Assembly (NCBI RefSeq): GCF_013001025.1
Contig: NZ_CP053021.1
Location: 2,249,501-2,313,500, forward strand
Source of the DNA: Sphingobium yanoikuyae
GTDB lineage: Bacteria; Pseudomonadota; Alphaproteobacteria; Sphingomonadales; Sphingomonadaceae
Direction: 5' to 3'
DNA length: 64,000 bases
Under the pieces are notes generated by a model. The model saw nothing but the letters and a program-made list of their open reading frames with translations. It was not told the DNA's origin and did no database searches. Of this stretch, positions 44,641 to 52,545 are shown piece by piece. The translations under genes and the position numbers were made by a program. Position 1 is the first letter of the stretch. Every line of letters starts with the position of its first letter.

Positions 44641-44757
44641 ATCCTCCCCTGGCAGGGGAGGTGGCTGGCCGCAGGCCAGACGGAGGGGTGTCAACCTCTC
44701 GAGAGCGTAACACCCCTCCACCGGCTTCGCCGGTCCCCCTCCCCCCAAGGGGGAGGA
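44641..44757. repeat. 117-bp palindromic element between sdhE and mfd (MITE-like)
   Basis: Left arm 44642-44691 and right arm 44710-44757 are imperfect reverse complements (GGAGGGGTGT against ACACCCCTCC, TCCTCCCCT against AGGGGGAGGA), and each arm folds on itself. It carries no gene and looks like a non-coding miniature inserted element. It may act on sdhE/mfd message ends. Confidence 0.75.
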
Positions 44758-44770
44758 AGGAAGTAGAAAC

Positions 44771-47700
44771 ATGACCGATCTCCAGAAAATCCTGAAGGCG
44801 AAGGCGCCGCTCACCTTGTCCGGCGTGCCGGCCGGCTTCCAGCCCTGGCTGCTGGCGGACATCGCCCGCGCCGCCCATGGTTCGGATGCGCCCCGCGCCG
44901 TCTTCGTCGCCTCCGACGAGCAACTGATGCGCGCGGTCGCCGACACCGCCCATTATTTCGCGCCAGAGATCGAGCTCATCGAAATCCCTGCCTGGGACTG
45001 CCTGCCCTATGACCGGGCCAGCCCCTCGCTCCGCACCGCGTCGGCGCGCCTCGCCGGCCTTCATGCGCTTCAGGCAAAACCAAAGGGACCGCAACTGGTC
45101 CTCACTACCCTCAACGCCCTGACCCAGCGCACCCTTACCCCGTTCCGCGTCCGCCAGTTGGTCGCGCGCCTTGCCCCCAAGGAGCGGATCGCGATCACGC
45201 GCCTTGCCGACATGCTGCAATCCAACGGCTATGTCCGCACCGACACCGTCCATGATCGCGGCGAGTTCGCCATTCGCGGCGGCATCGTCGACCTGTTCCC
45301 CGGCGGCGAGGACCAGCCGCTGCGGCTCGACTTCTTCGGCGACGAGATCGAGACGGTGCGCCGCTTCGATCCCACCGACCAGCGCACCACCGGCAGCATC
45401 GACGGCTTCACCCTGCTTCCCGCATCCGAGGCGCTGCTGGACGAAGACACGATCAAGCGCTTCCGCGGCCGCTATCGCGAAACCTTCGGCGCGACCGCGA
45501 CCGGCGACCCGCTCTATCAGGCGGTGAGCGAGGGCCGGCGCCTCGCCGGCATGGAACATTGGCTGCCTTTGTTCGAGGAAAAGCTGGTTCCGCTGACCGA
45601 GCATCTGGGCGACGACGCGATCATCGTCCGCGACCATGGCGTGGTCGGCGCGGCCGACGCCCGGTTCGAGGCGATCCGCGACTATCATGGCAACCGCATC
45701 GCCGCGAAATCGGCCGATCCCGGCGCCTATCGCCCGCTGAAGCCCGAAACCCTCTATCTCGACGCCGCCGAGTGGGATGCCGCCGCCGCCAGCTGGCCGA
45801 TGCACGCCACCACCCCCTTCCACGAGCCCGAAAGCGCCACCGTCCTCGACTTCGCCGTCGATGGCCCGCGCGACTTCGCGCCCGAACGCGCGCAGAACGT
45901 CAATGTCTATGAGGCGGTCGGCAAGCATATCGACGCCCTGCGCCGCACGAAGAAGAAGGTGGTGATCGCCAGCTATTCGGCCGGCGCGCGCGAGCGCCTG
46001 TCGGGCCTGCTCGCCGATCATGGCGTCGCCCGTCTCGCCACCGCCGACAGCTGGCAGGAGGCGCTCGGCACCGCCGCGGGCGGCAGCGCCGTCCTCACCG
46101 TGCTCGGCCTCGACCATGGCTTCACCGCGCCCGACGTCGCCGTCCTCACCGAACAGGATATGCTGGGCGACCGCCTCGTCCGCCGCGCCAAGCGCAAGAA
46201 GAGCGCCGACGCCTTCCTCGCCGAACTCGCCACCCTCTCGCCCGGCGACCTCGTCGTCCATATGGACCATGGTATCGGCCGCTATGAGGGGCTGACGCAG
46301 ATCCCGGTCAGCAAGACCGCGCATGACTGCGTCGCGCTCTCCTATGCCGGCGGCGACAAGCTCTATGTGCCGGTCGAAAATCTCGAAGTCCTCTCGCGCT
46401 ACGGCTCCGACAGCGAGGGCGTGAACCTCGACAAGCTGGGCGGCGAGGCTTGGCAGCGGCGCAAGGCGCGGATGAAGGAGCGGATCCGCGAGATTGCGGG
46501 CGAACTGCTCAAGACCGCCGCCGAACGCGCCCTGCGCCCGGCCGAAATCGCCGAGCCGGACGCCGCCGGCTATCCCGCCTTCGTCGACCGCTTCCCCTAT
46601 CAGGAAACCGACGATCAGGACCGCGCAATCGGCGACGTGATCGAGGATCTCGGCGCCGGCCGTCCGATGGACCGTCTGGTCTGCGGCGATGTCGGCTTCG
46701 GCAAGACCGAGGTCGCGCTACGCGCCGCCTTCGTCGCCGCCATGGCCGGCATGCAGGTGGTGGTGATCTGCCCCACCACCCTGCTCGCGCGCCAGCATCA
46801 CATGAATTTCGTCGAGCGCTTCCGCGGTTTCCCGCTGGAAATCGCCCGCCTCTCCCGCCTCGTCCCCGACAAGGAGGCGAAGGCGACCAAGGCGGGCCTG
46901 GCCGACGGCACGATCGACATTGTCGTCGGCACCCACGCCCTGCTCGCCAAGGGGCTGGAGTTCAAGCGCCTCGGCCTCGTCATCGTCGACGAGGAACAGC
47001 GCTTCGGCGTCACCCACAAGGAACGGCTGAAGTCCCTGAAAACCGACGTCCATGTCCTGACCCTCACCGCCACGCCCATCCCCCGCACCTTGCAGATGGC
47101 GATGTCGGGCCTGCGCGAACTCTCGGTCATCCAGACCCCGCCGGTCGATCGCCTGGCGGTACGCACCTACATCATGCCCTGGGACGGCGTCGTCATCCGC
47201 GAGGCGCTGCTGCGCGAACATTATCGCGGCGGCCAGAGCTTCTTCGTCGTGCCGCGCATCTCGGACCTCACAGAGGTCGAGGAATTTCTGCGGACCGAAG
47301 TGCCCGAGGTAAAGCCGATCGTCGCCCATGGCCAGATGAGCGCCACCGATGTCGAGGAGCGCATGTCCGCCTTCTACGACAAGCGCTATGACGTGCTGCT
47401 CTCCACCACCATCGTCGAATCCGGCCTCGACATCCCCAGCGCCAACACCCTCATCATCCACCGCGCCGACCGCTTCGGCCTCGCCCAGCTCTACCAGCTG
47501 CGCGGCCGCGTCGGCCGGTCGAAGACGCGCGCCTATGCCTATTTCACCACGCCCGCCAACCGCATCATCACCGAAACCGCGGAAAAGCGGCTCAAGGTGC
47601 TGTCCGATCTCGATACGCTGGGCGCCGGCTTCCAGCTCGCCAGCCATGATCTCGACATTCGCGGCGCCGGCAATCTGGTCGGCGACGAACAGTCGGGCCA

Positions 47701-48247
47701 TATCAAGGAGGTCGGCTTCGAGCTTTACCAGTCGATGCTGGAGGACGCGATCATGGACGCCAAGGCCGGCGGCGCCGGCCTCGAAGCACGCCGCGACAGC
47801 TTCTCGCCGCAGATCAGCGTCGACGCACCGATCATGATCCCGGAAGAATTCGTGCCGGACCTCGACCTGCGCATGGGTCTCTATCGCCGCATCAACGAAC
47901 TGGAGGATCGCCAGGGGCTGGAGGCCTTCGCCGCCGAACTGATCGACCGCTTCGGCAAGCTGCCCGCCCCGACCCAGAACCTGCTCAAGATCATCGAGAT
48001 CAAGCAGAATTGCCTCAAGGCCAATATCGCCAAGATCGATGTCGGGCCAAAGGGCGCGCTGGTCAGCTTCTTCGAGGATCGCTTCCCCAATCCCGCAGGC
48101 CTGGTCGCCTATGTCCAGCGCCTCGACGGCGTCGCCCGCCTGCGCCCGGACAGCAAGGTGGTCGTCACCCGCGCCTGGCCCGACCCCGCCGCCCGCCTCA
48201 ACGGCGCGCTGCAACTGTCGAAGGGGCTGGCCAAGGCGGCAGGGTAA
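44771..48247 (+). CDS. mfd: transcription-repair coupling factor
   Basis: An 1158-residue ATPase that removes stalled RNA polymerase and recruits UvrA. Order: UvrB-homology module (1-350; YDRASPSLRTASARLAGL), the RNA-polymerase-interacting domain (PGDLVVHMDHGIGRYEGL near 500), then the RecG-like translocase with Walker A CGDVGFGKTEVALRAA, VIVDEEQRFGV, TATPIPRTL and QLRGRVGRSKTRAYAY. A C-terminal TRCF domain follows (LRMGLYRRINELEDRQ). The length is normal. Confidence 0.97.
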   Translation: MTDLQKILKAKAPLTLSGVPAGFQPWLLADIARAAHGSDAPRAVFVASDEQLMRAVADTAHYFAPEIELIEIPAWDCLPYDRASPSLRTASARLAGLHALQAKPKGPQLVLTTLNALTQRTLTPFRVRQLVARLAPKERIAITRLADMLQSNGYVRTDTVHDRGEFAIRGGIVDLFPGGEDQPLRLDFFGDEIETVRRFDPTDQRTTGSIDGFTLLPASEALLDEDTIKRFRGRYRETFGATATGDPLYQAVSEGRRLAGMEHWLPLFEEKLVPLTEHLGDDAIIVRDHGVVGAADARFEAIRDYHGNRIAAKSADPGAYRPLKPETLYLDAAEWDAAAASWPMHATTPFHEPESATVLDFAVDGPRDFAPERAQNVNVYEAVGKHIDALRRTKKKVVIASYSAGARERLSGLLADHGVARLATADSWQEALGTAAGGSAVLTVLGLDHGFTAPDVAVLTEQDMLGDRLVRRAKRKKSADAFLAELATLSPGDLVVHMDHGIGRYEGLTQIPVSKTAHDCVALSYAGGDKLYVPVENLEVLSRYGSDSEGVNLDKLGGEAWQRRKARMKERIREIAGELLKTAAERALRPAEIAEPDAAGYPAFVDRFPYQETDDQDRAIGDVIEDLGAGRPMDRLVCGDVGFGKTEVALRAAFVAAMAGMQVVVICPTTLLARQHHMNFVERFRGFPLEIARLSRLVPDKEAKATKAGLADGTIDIVVGTHALLAKGLEFKRLGLVIVDEEQRFGVTHKERLKSLKTDVHVLTLTATPIPRTLQMAMSGLRELSVIQTPPVDRLAVRTYIMPWDGVVIREALLREHYRGGQSFFVVPRISDLTEVEEFLRTEVPEVKPIVAHGQMSATDVEERMSAFYDKRYDVLLSTTIVESGLDIPSANTLIIHRADRFGLAQLYQLRGRVGRSKTRAYAYFTTPANRIITETAEKRLKVLSDLDTLGAGFQLASHDLDIRGAGNLVGDEQSGHIKEVGFELYQSMLEDAIMDAKAGGAGLEARRDSFSPQISVDAPIMIPEEFVPDLDLRMGLYRRINELEDRQGLEAFAAELIDRFGKLPAPTQNLLKIIEIKQNCLKANIAKIDVGPKGALVSFFEDRFPNPAGLVAYVQRLDGVARLRPDSKVVVTRAWPDPAARLNGALQLSKGLAKAAG

Positions 48248-48299
48248 ATACGCATCCTGCCCTCGCCCTGCGGGGAGAAAGCGACCATTTTCTGCGGCC

Positions 48300-48380
48300 G
48301 TCACCCCGGCCTTGAGCCGGGGTCTCACTTTTCTGGGGCAACGAAGAAAAGCGGGATGGCGGGTCAAGCCCGGCATGACG
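48300..48380. repeat. palindromic intergenic repeat (REP-like pair)
   Basis: Two palindromic arms, TCACCCCGGC...GCCGGGGTCTC and GGGTCAAGCCCGGCATGAC, facing each other about 30 bases apart after mfd. The layout matches 16359-16439, so these are members of one dispersed class. Confidence 0.65.
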
Positions 48381-48483
48381 GATGTGGATAGGGCGGCTTG
48401 CGACCACAGTTCGATTTTTGTCGCGGCTATGAGCATCCCCAAGAGCGGAAAATCATCCAAAGGCAAAGCAAATCGCTCAGAAT

Positions 48484-48711
48484 TTAACGCATCAAAATTT
48501 GGGTGAGCCGGAGCGTTAGCAATGGAAATGGAGCAAGTATAAGTACCCACGCTATCAACCAAAATGTTATAGATACGAGGTCGGCATTGGCCGGCGGGCC
48601 TATAAAAACGTTTAGAATTCCACCAGAAAAGCTAATGCCAAGCAAAAATAATGCAACGGAAATAAAACCCCATATCACCAGGAGAGGCATGGATATTTTA
48701 TTCAAAAGCAT
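48484..48711 (-). CDS. small membrane protein, unknown
   Basis: About 75 residues with two membrane spans (SMPLLVIWGFISVALFLLGI and TFWLIAWVLILAPFPLLTL). ATG at 48711 follows AAGGAA at short distance; a GTG at 48780 would add 23 residues. AT-rich compared with mfd. Probably pairs with the next upstream small membrane gene on the same strand. No family recognised. Confidence 0.5.
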   Translation of the reverse strand: MLLNKISMPLLVIWGFISVALFLLGISFSGGILNVFIGPPANADLVSITFWLIAWVLILAPFPLLTLRLTQILMR

Positions 48712-48786
48712 TTCCTTGTTCCCGTACCTCGGTCCGCCTCGTGATAGGCCTAGACCAAAAGCAGAACGTCTCCAATCCACCCAATT

Positions 48787-49062
48787 TCACCGTTTTCGTT
48801 GCTGGAAGCGGAGAATAGCGTTACGCGTCAACCACCCCACGCCTGTGCATGAGAGCGCGATGATAAGCAGCGCGATCCAGAACCAAGTGTTATCACTTTT
48901 GCAGGGCTGCGGAGCGCCTTCGCAGCCACCACTCGTATAGGTGGCAATGAAGAAGAACGGCAGGCCAAAAACAATGCCGAATATGGATGCAACGGCACAC
49001 CCTATTCGTCCTGCGCCCGTGGCCGGGCTTCTATAACCTTCGTTATTCACGCATGAGATCAT
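48787..49062 (-). CDS. small membrane protein, unknown
   Basis: About 91 residues: a short polar start, a first membrane span (RIGCAVASIFGIVFGLPFFFIA), a loop with two Cys (GGCEGAPQPC) that may lie in the periplasm, and a second span (FWIALLIIALSCTGVGWL). ATG at 49062; a TTG at 49086 would add eight residues. Unusually AT-rich for this genome, like its neighbour at 48484. No family recognised. Confidence 0.5.
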   Translation of the reverse strand: MISCVNNEGYRSPATGAGRIGCAVASIFGIVFGLPFFFIATYTSGGCEGAPQPCKSDNTWFWIALLIIALSCTGVGWLTRNAILRFQQRKR

Positions 49063-49152
49063 GTCGTAGGTCGGGATCGCGGGCAAGGTCCGCTTTAGGC
49101 ATTCTCCGTCGTAAACTTGACAGTCCGCTCACCACCCATCCCCGCCATTGCC

Positions 49153-49218
49153 AATTCCCCTCTCCCGTTCACGGGAGAGGGAGGGGCCCGCGCCGCAGGC
49201 GTGGGAGGGTGAGGGGCT
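49153..49218. repeat. solo copy of the CTCTCCC/GGGAGAG repeat
   Basis: Contains CTCTCCCGTTCACGGGAGAG, the same palindromic core as the left repeat of the DUF559 unit at 41754, followed by GGGAGGGTGAGGGGCTT. No nuclease gene is beside it. The rest of the stretch 49063-49332 shows nothing else. Confidence 0.7.
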
Positions 49219-49332
49219 TTCGGATCAGTCTGTCCTCATCCGATTTCGCCCGCCCGACTTGGCAGGCACTGCGTCATGCCCCGACAGCGGCAAAAGAAAT
49301 GGCGCATCAAGGAAATGATTTACCCGCCTTGT

Positions 49333-49662
49333 TCAGCCCGCGACCACCCCGATCGCCAGCGCGTCGCCACCGTCCACGATCGCGATCAGCCGGTCGACAT
49401 TGGGGTGCGCACCCGGCCGGTTGCGGGCATCGGCCGTATGTTCGGCAAACACCGCCAGCCCATGTTCGGCAGCGGCCGCGTCGAGCGTGCCAAACACCTT
49501 CTGCAGATAATGATAGACCGCCAGCGAGCCCTGCTTGCCCGGCTGGTTCTCGATGCTGGCGACCACCTTGCCGCTCGCGTCTTTCAGGTCGATGCGGGCA
49601 ATGCCGTCAATCGGCGGCAGCAGCTGGAGATTGTCTTTGAACGTCACACCCGGTTGAATCAT
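49333..49662 (-). CDS. DUF2322 family protein
   Basis: A 109-residue cytoplasmic protein. The sequence FKDNLQLLPPIDGIARIDL, ASIENQPGKQGSLAVYHYLQ and FAEHTADARNRPGAHPNVDRLIAIV matches what I know of the DUF2322 family, widespread in proteobacteria with no known function. The ATG at 49662 follows GGGAAA; the longer frame to 50085 is antisense to the TPR gene region and is rejected. Confidence 0.8.
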   Translation of the reverse strand: MIQPGVTFKDNLQLLPPIDGIARIDLKDASGKVVASIENQPGKQGSLAVYHYLQKVFGTLDAAAAEHGLAVFAEHTADARNRPGAHPNVDRLIAIVDGGDALAIGVVAG

Positions 49663-49778
49663 CGCTGGTTTCCCGCCTCGAATTTGGAATGAGTCTGTGC
49701 CCGTAGGGCCTGATCCCTTGCGGCGGAAGAGCCTTGCGCTTTTGCTCGGTCCGACACGCAGCCCCCTGAGCGCCCGCC

Positions 49779-50915
49779 TCACCCGCCCGCAGGCGGCATC
49801 GCGGCTTCCGATGCGGTCAGGTCCAGCACTTCGAAACCGGGCGCCGGCATCCGGCGCCGGATGAGCGATCCCACCTTGTTGGTATATTGATATCTGGGTG
49901 TTACCCGTTCGATCCGGTAGCTGCCCGGCACATCCGCCTCCCCCGCCTCCCCGCGTGCGGCATAACGCCGCCCCGTGATCTGGCGCAGGATCGCAGGCGC
50001 CCAGCCGGACGTGCGCGAACCGCGCAATATTTCCGCATCCTCGGTCCGTCCGTCGGGCCGGATCCAGAAACCGACATCGATCCACTGGATCGCTGCGATA
50101 TCCGTGCTGCCGCCCGGCCGCACCGCTATGCCATTGAGATCCTGCGCCCGCCCGATATCGACGGCGTCCGCGCTGGCCGGATAGGGCGGCTGCCAGATCA
50201 GGATCGGCACCGCACCCTGCTCCGCGCCGATCGCCTCGGCCAGGCGAGTGATCGCCGCGTCATCCCCGTCGCGCGCCGCGAGACGCAGCCGCAGCACGCG
50301 CAGGGCGGTACGATATCCCGGCTGCTGCGCGATCGGCCGCTGCTCCAGTTCGTCCAGCATCCTTGCCGCCTCGCGCCGCTCACCCTGGGCCGCCGCCAGC
50401 CAGGCCCGCTTCATCCCCGCCATGATCGCCGGATGGGCTCGCCCCTGCGCCAGCGCCTGATCCTCGATCCCGCGATAGGTCGCTGCCGCCTGTCGATAAT
50501 TGCCCAGCTTGATCCACATGTCGCCCAATGCGGTGGAGGCCGCCAGCACGGCCACATCGTCCGCCGGCAGATTGTCGCGCAGCGTCTTCACCTGCCCCGC
50601 CACGGCCCGGCGATAGGCATTCTGGTCGCCCTCATGCAGCGCCACCGTCGCCATCGCTTCATAGATGGCCGCGACCGGCCGGGGCGCTTCGCTCCCTTTG
50701 TCCTTGTTGCGGCGGATCGCCGCCGCCAGCAGATACTTGGCCTTCAGATAGTCGCCATCGCGAAAGCGCTGCTCGGCCAGCGCGATCGTCGCCTGCGCAT
50801 CGCGCAGTGGCGTGCAATCACCATGCACACATTTCGCCTGCTCCTCGACCAGCTTCTGGCCGGTGACGATGATCTCGGGCGATCCGGCCTGCAACAGCAG
50901 CAGAAGGGCAAGCAT
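49779..50915 (-). CDS. exported TPR protein with TonB-C-like C-terminus
   Basis: A 378-residue protein. A short hydrophobic N-terminus (MLALLLLLQAGS) looks like a minimal signal peptide. Residues about 40-230 are helical repeats of TPR type (ALAEQRFRDGDYLKAKYLL, LGNYRQAAATYRGIEDQAL). The C-terminal part (WIDVGFWIRPDGRTEDAEILRGSRTSGW...) resembles the TonB C-terminal fold, often found in proteins that contact outer-membrane receptors or peptidoglycan. ATG preceded by GGGAGGAAAATC. It is divergent from the 135-residue secreted protein across a phased repeat array. Confidence 0.65.
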   Translation of the reverse strand: MLALLLLLQAGSPEIIVTGQKLVEEQAKCVHGDCTPLRDAQATIALAEQRFRDGDYLKAKYLLAAAIRRNKDKGSEAPRPVAAIYEAMATVALHEGDQNAYRRAVAGQVKTLRDNLPADDVAVLAASTALGDMWIKLGNYRQAAATYRGIEDQALAQGRAHPAIMAGMKRAWLAAAQGERREAARMLDELEQRPIAQQPGYRTALRVLRLRLAARDGDDAAITRLAEAIGAEQGAVPILIWQPPYPASADAVDIGRAQDLNGIAVRPGGSTDIAAIQWIDVGFWIRPDGRTEDAEILRGSRTSGWAPAILRQITGRRYAARGEAGEADVPGSYRIERVTPRYQYTNKVGSLIRRRMPAPGFEVLDLTASEAAMPPAGG

Positions 50916-51127
50916 GATGATTTTCCTCCCGTTATCCCCGCATCATTGTGTCGGATCATCACGGGCCTGCCAATCCCCATGCCAGCTCCCGATGGAGCGC
51001 CGCGGCTTTCCTATTTGGATTTTCCCTGCTCTATCCTGTCGGATGAAACAGCACACGCCCATCGCCTTGCCCGCATTACCGACCCGGTCCCGCCACCACC
51101 GCAACACGCCAGATCATCGCCCATGAT

Positions 51128-51221
51128 CGTCGCTTTGCTGTCGCCTCATTGTCGCTTCACTGTCGCGTCGCAGCTGCGTTACAGGCGCGCCACTGTCGCT
51201 TCGTCGGCGCGTGACTGTCGC
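51128..51221. promoter_or_regulatory. 11-bp-phased TGTCGC array (candidate OmpR/PhoB-type operator)
   Basis: TGTCGC or a close form recurs at an exact 11-bp period: full matches start at 51139, 51150, 51161, 51194 and 51216, with degenerate copies at 51128, 51172, 51183 and 51205. An 11-bp direct-repeat period (one helical turn) is typical of response regulators of the OmpR/PhoB family. Further TGTCGC copies at 51277 and 51310 are 33 bp apart. The array lies in the 498-bp gap 50916-51413 between divergent genes; I see no other gene in that gap. Confidence 0.6.
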
Positions 51222-51413
51222 CTTCTCGGGCAAAAACGCCCAAATGCGCACGACATCGACACTATGTACTTTCAACTGTCGCGTCGGCTGCCTCCCCATC
51301 CGACCTTCATGTCGCCATTCATCATCAACCAGAAAAGAAGCAGCAACAGTAGAAACCTACATGCCTTCGTGACGACCGGGCAACAAAGCGCGGCGTCACA
51401 GCAGGAGAATGAA

Positions 51414-51821
51414 ATGAGTTTGATCCTTATGGCGCTTGCCGCCGCCGCGACCCACAATGTCTCGGTCGAGCATCATGGCAACCAAGTCGGCGCCACCTAC
51501 ACCGCCCGTGCCGACATCCGCACAAAGACCATCGGCGCAAAGACGCCCAACCGCATGGACGGCCAGCGCTGCCAGTGGACCGCGACGATCGTCGTCGACC
51601 GCAAGCTGGACCATGGCCCGGCGCTGGCGCGTACCGTGTCGAGCGACAAGCGCTTTTCGGGTAGCGAGGCTGGCGCCTGCACGACCGGCCGTCAGTCGGG
51701 CGAACGCAACATGGCCCAGTATCAGGACAAGATCGAAGCACATCTGATCGCCGTGGCAGAGGCCGATCGCGCGCCGCTGCTGGCCGAACTGGACTCGGTG
51801 CGCAATCTTGCGTCGAACTGA
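51414..51821 (+). CDS. small exported protein of unknown function
   Basis: A 135-residue protein starting at ATG 51414 behind GGAGAATGAA. A very short hydrophobic N-terminus (MSLILMALAAAATHNVSV) suggests export. The mature part has two Cys (RCQWTATIVVD and GACTTG) that may form a disulfide. The much longer open frame reaching back to 49887 is antisense to the TPR gene and not real. Its last 14 bases overlap the TTG start of the porin-like gene. No family recognised. Confidence 0.6.
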   Translation: MSLILMALAAAATHNVSVEHHGNQVGATYTARADIRTKTIGAKTPNRMDGQRCQWTATIVVDRKLDHGPALARTVSSDKRFSGSEAGACTTGRQSGERNMAQYQDKIEAHLIAVAEADRAPLLAELDSVRNLASN

Positions 51822-52545
51822 TCGGACCATCGGCCTGGCATGGCTGGGCGGGCTTGGCCTCGCCCTCCATGCCGTACCGGCCGCCGCCCAATATGCCAGC
51901 GGCCCGAGCGCCACGGTCGAGGTCGCCAGCGACGAGCGCCGCCGCGGCCTCAGCTGGAGCGACGGCGATCCGGTGCTGCGTGGCAGCCTGTCCGTGCCGA
52001 TCGCGCAGGGCCTGTCGCTCGATGGCGCCGCGACCAGCCTCTGGGGCAGTGATCGCCATGGCGGCGCCGACGCCGTGATCGATCTTGGCCCTTCCTATGT
52101 CCATCAACTGGGCGGCTGGCGCCTGTCGCTCGACGCGCGCTACCACCTCTTCCCCGGCGCCGATCATCAGGGCTATGGCGAATTGGGCGCCGGCGCCGGC
52201 TTCCTGATCGGCCCTGCCAGCATCGACATCGGCGCTCAATATGCCCCGCGCCAGTCGGCGATCGGCGGCGACAATCTCTATCTATCCTCCGCCGCTTCCT
52301 TCGCCATTCCGGGCACGCCGCTCACCGCCTCGGCGCGGGTCGGCCATAGTTCCGGGTCGGATCGCGATCCGATCGCCTCGCAACGGTTGCGGCCGGGCGG
52401 GGATTATTGGGATTATGGCGCGGCCATCGCCTGGTATCGCGGCCGCTGGTCGGCGGAACTGCGCTACAGCGACACGGACATCGACAGCCGCGACGCGCGC
52501 CACGCCGGCGCGGCCCTCATCGGGAAGGTCGGCCTAACCCTGTAG
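51808..52545 (+). CDS. TorF-like putative outer-membrane porin
   Basis: A 245-residue protein with a signal peptide (LAWLGGLGLALHAVPAAAQ) and a barrel-like pattern of alternating strands. SDERRRGLSWSDGDPVLRGSLSV is the typical start of the TorF/CHP02001 porin family (SDYRFRGxSxS). The only start I find is TTG at 51808, overlapping the preceding gene by 14 bases, so translation is probably coupled. Ends IGKVGLTL. It converges on the EAL gene with a 12-base overlap. Substrate unknown. Confidence 0.75.
   Translation: MRRTDRTIGLAWLGGLGLALHAVPAAAQYASGPSATVEVASDERRRGLSWSDGDPVLRGSLSVPIAQGLSLDGAATSLWGSDRHGGADAVIDLGPSYVHQLGGWRLSLDARYHLFPGADHQGYGELGAGAGFLIGPASIDIGAQYAPRQSAIGGDNLYLSSAASFAIPGTPLTASARVGHSSGSDRDPIASQRLRPGGDYWDYGAAIAWYRGRWSAELRYSDTDIDSRDARHAGAALIGKVGLTL

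Noticed and set aside
49276..49692. 138-codon plus-strand frame opposite the DUF2322 gene
   Set aside because: Antisense shadow; the minus strand encodes the recognisable DUF2322 family.
51128..51221. CRISPR-like array
   Set aside because: The 11-bp period and 6-bp core are far too short for CRISPR repeats and spacers, and no cas genes are near.
49887..51413. Long N-terminal extension of the 135-residue secreted protein
   Set aside because: It runs antisense through the TPR gene and across the phased array; the ATG at 51414 has a proper ribosome site.
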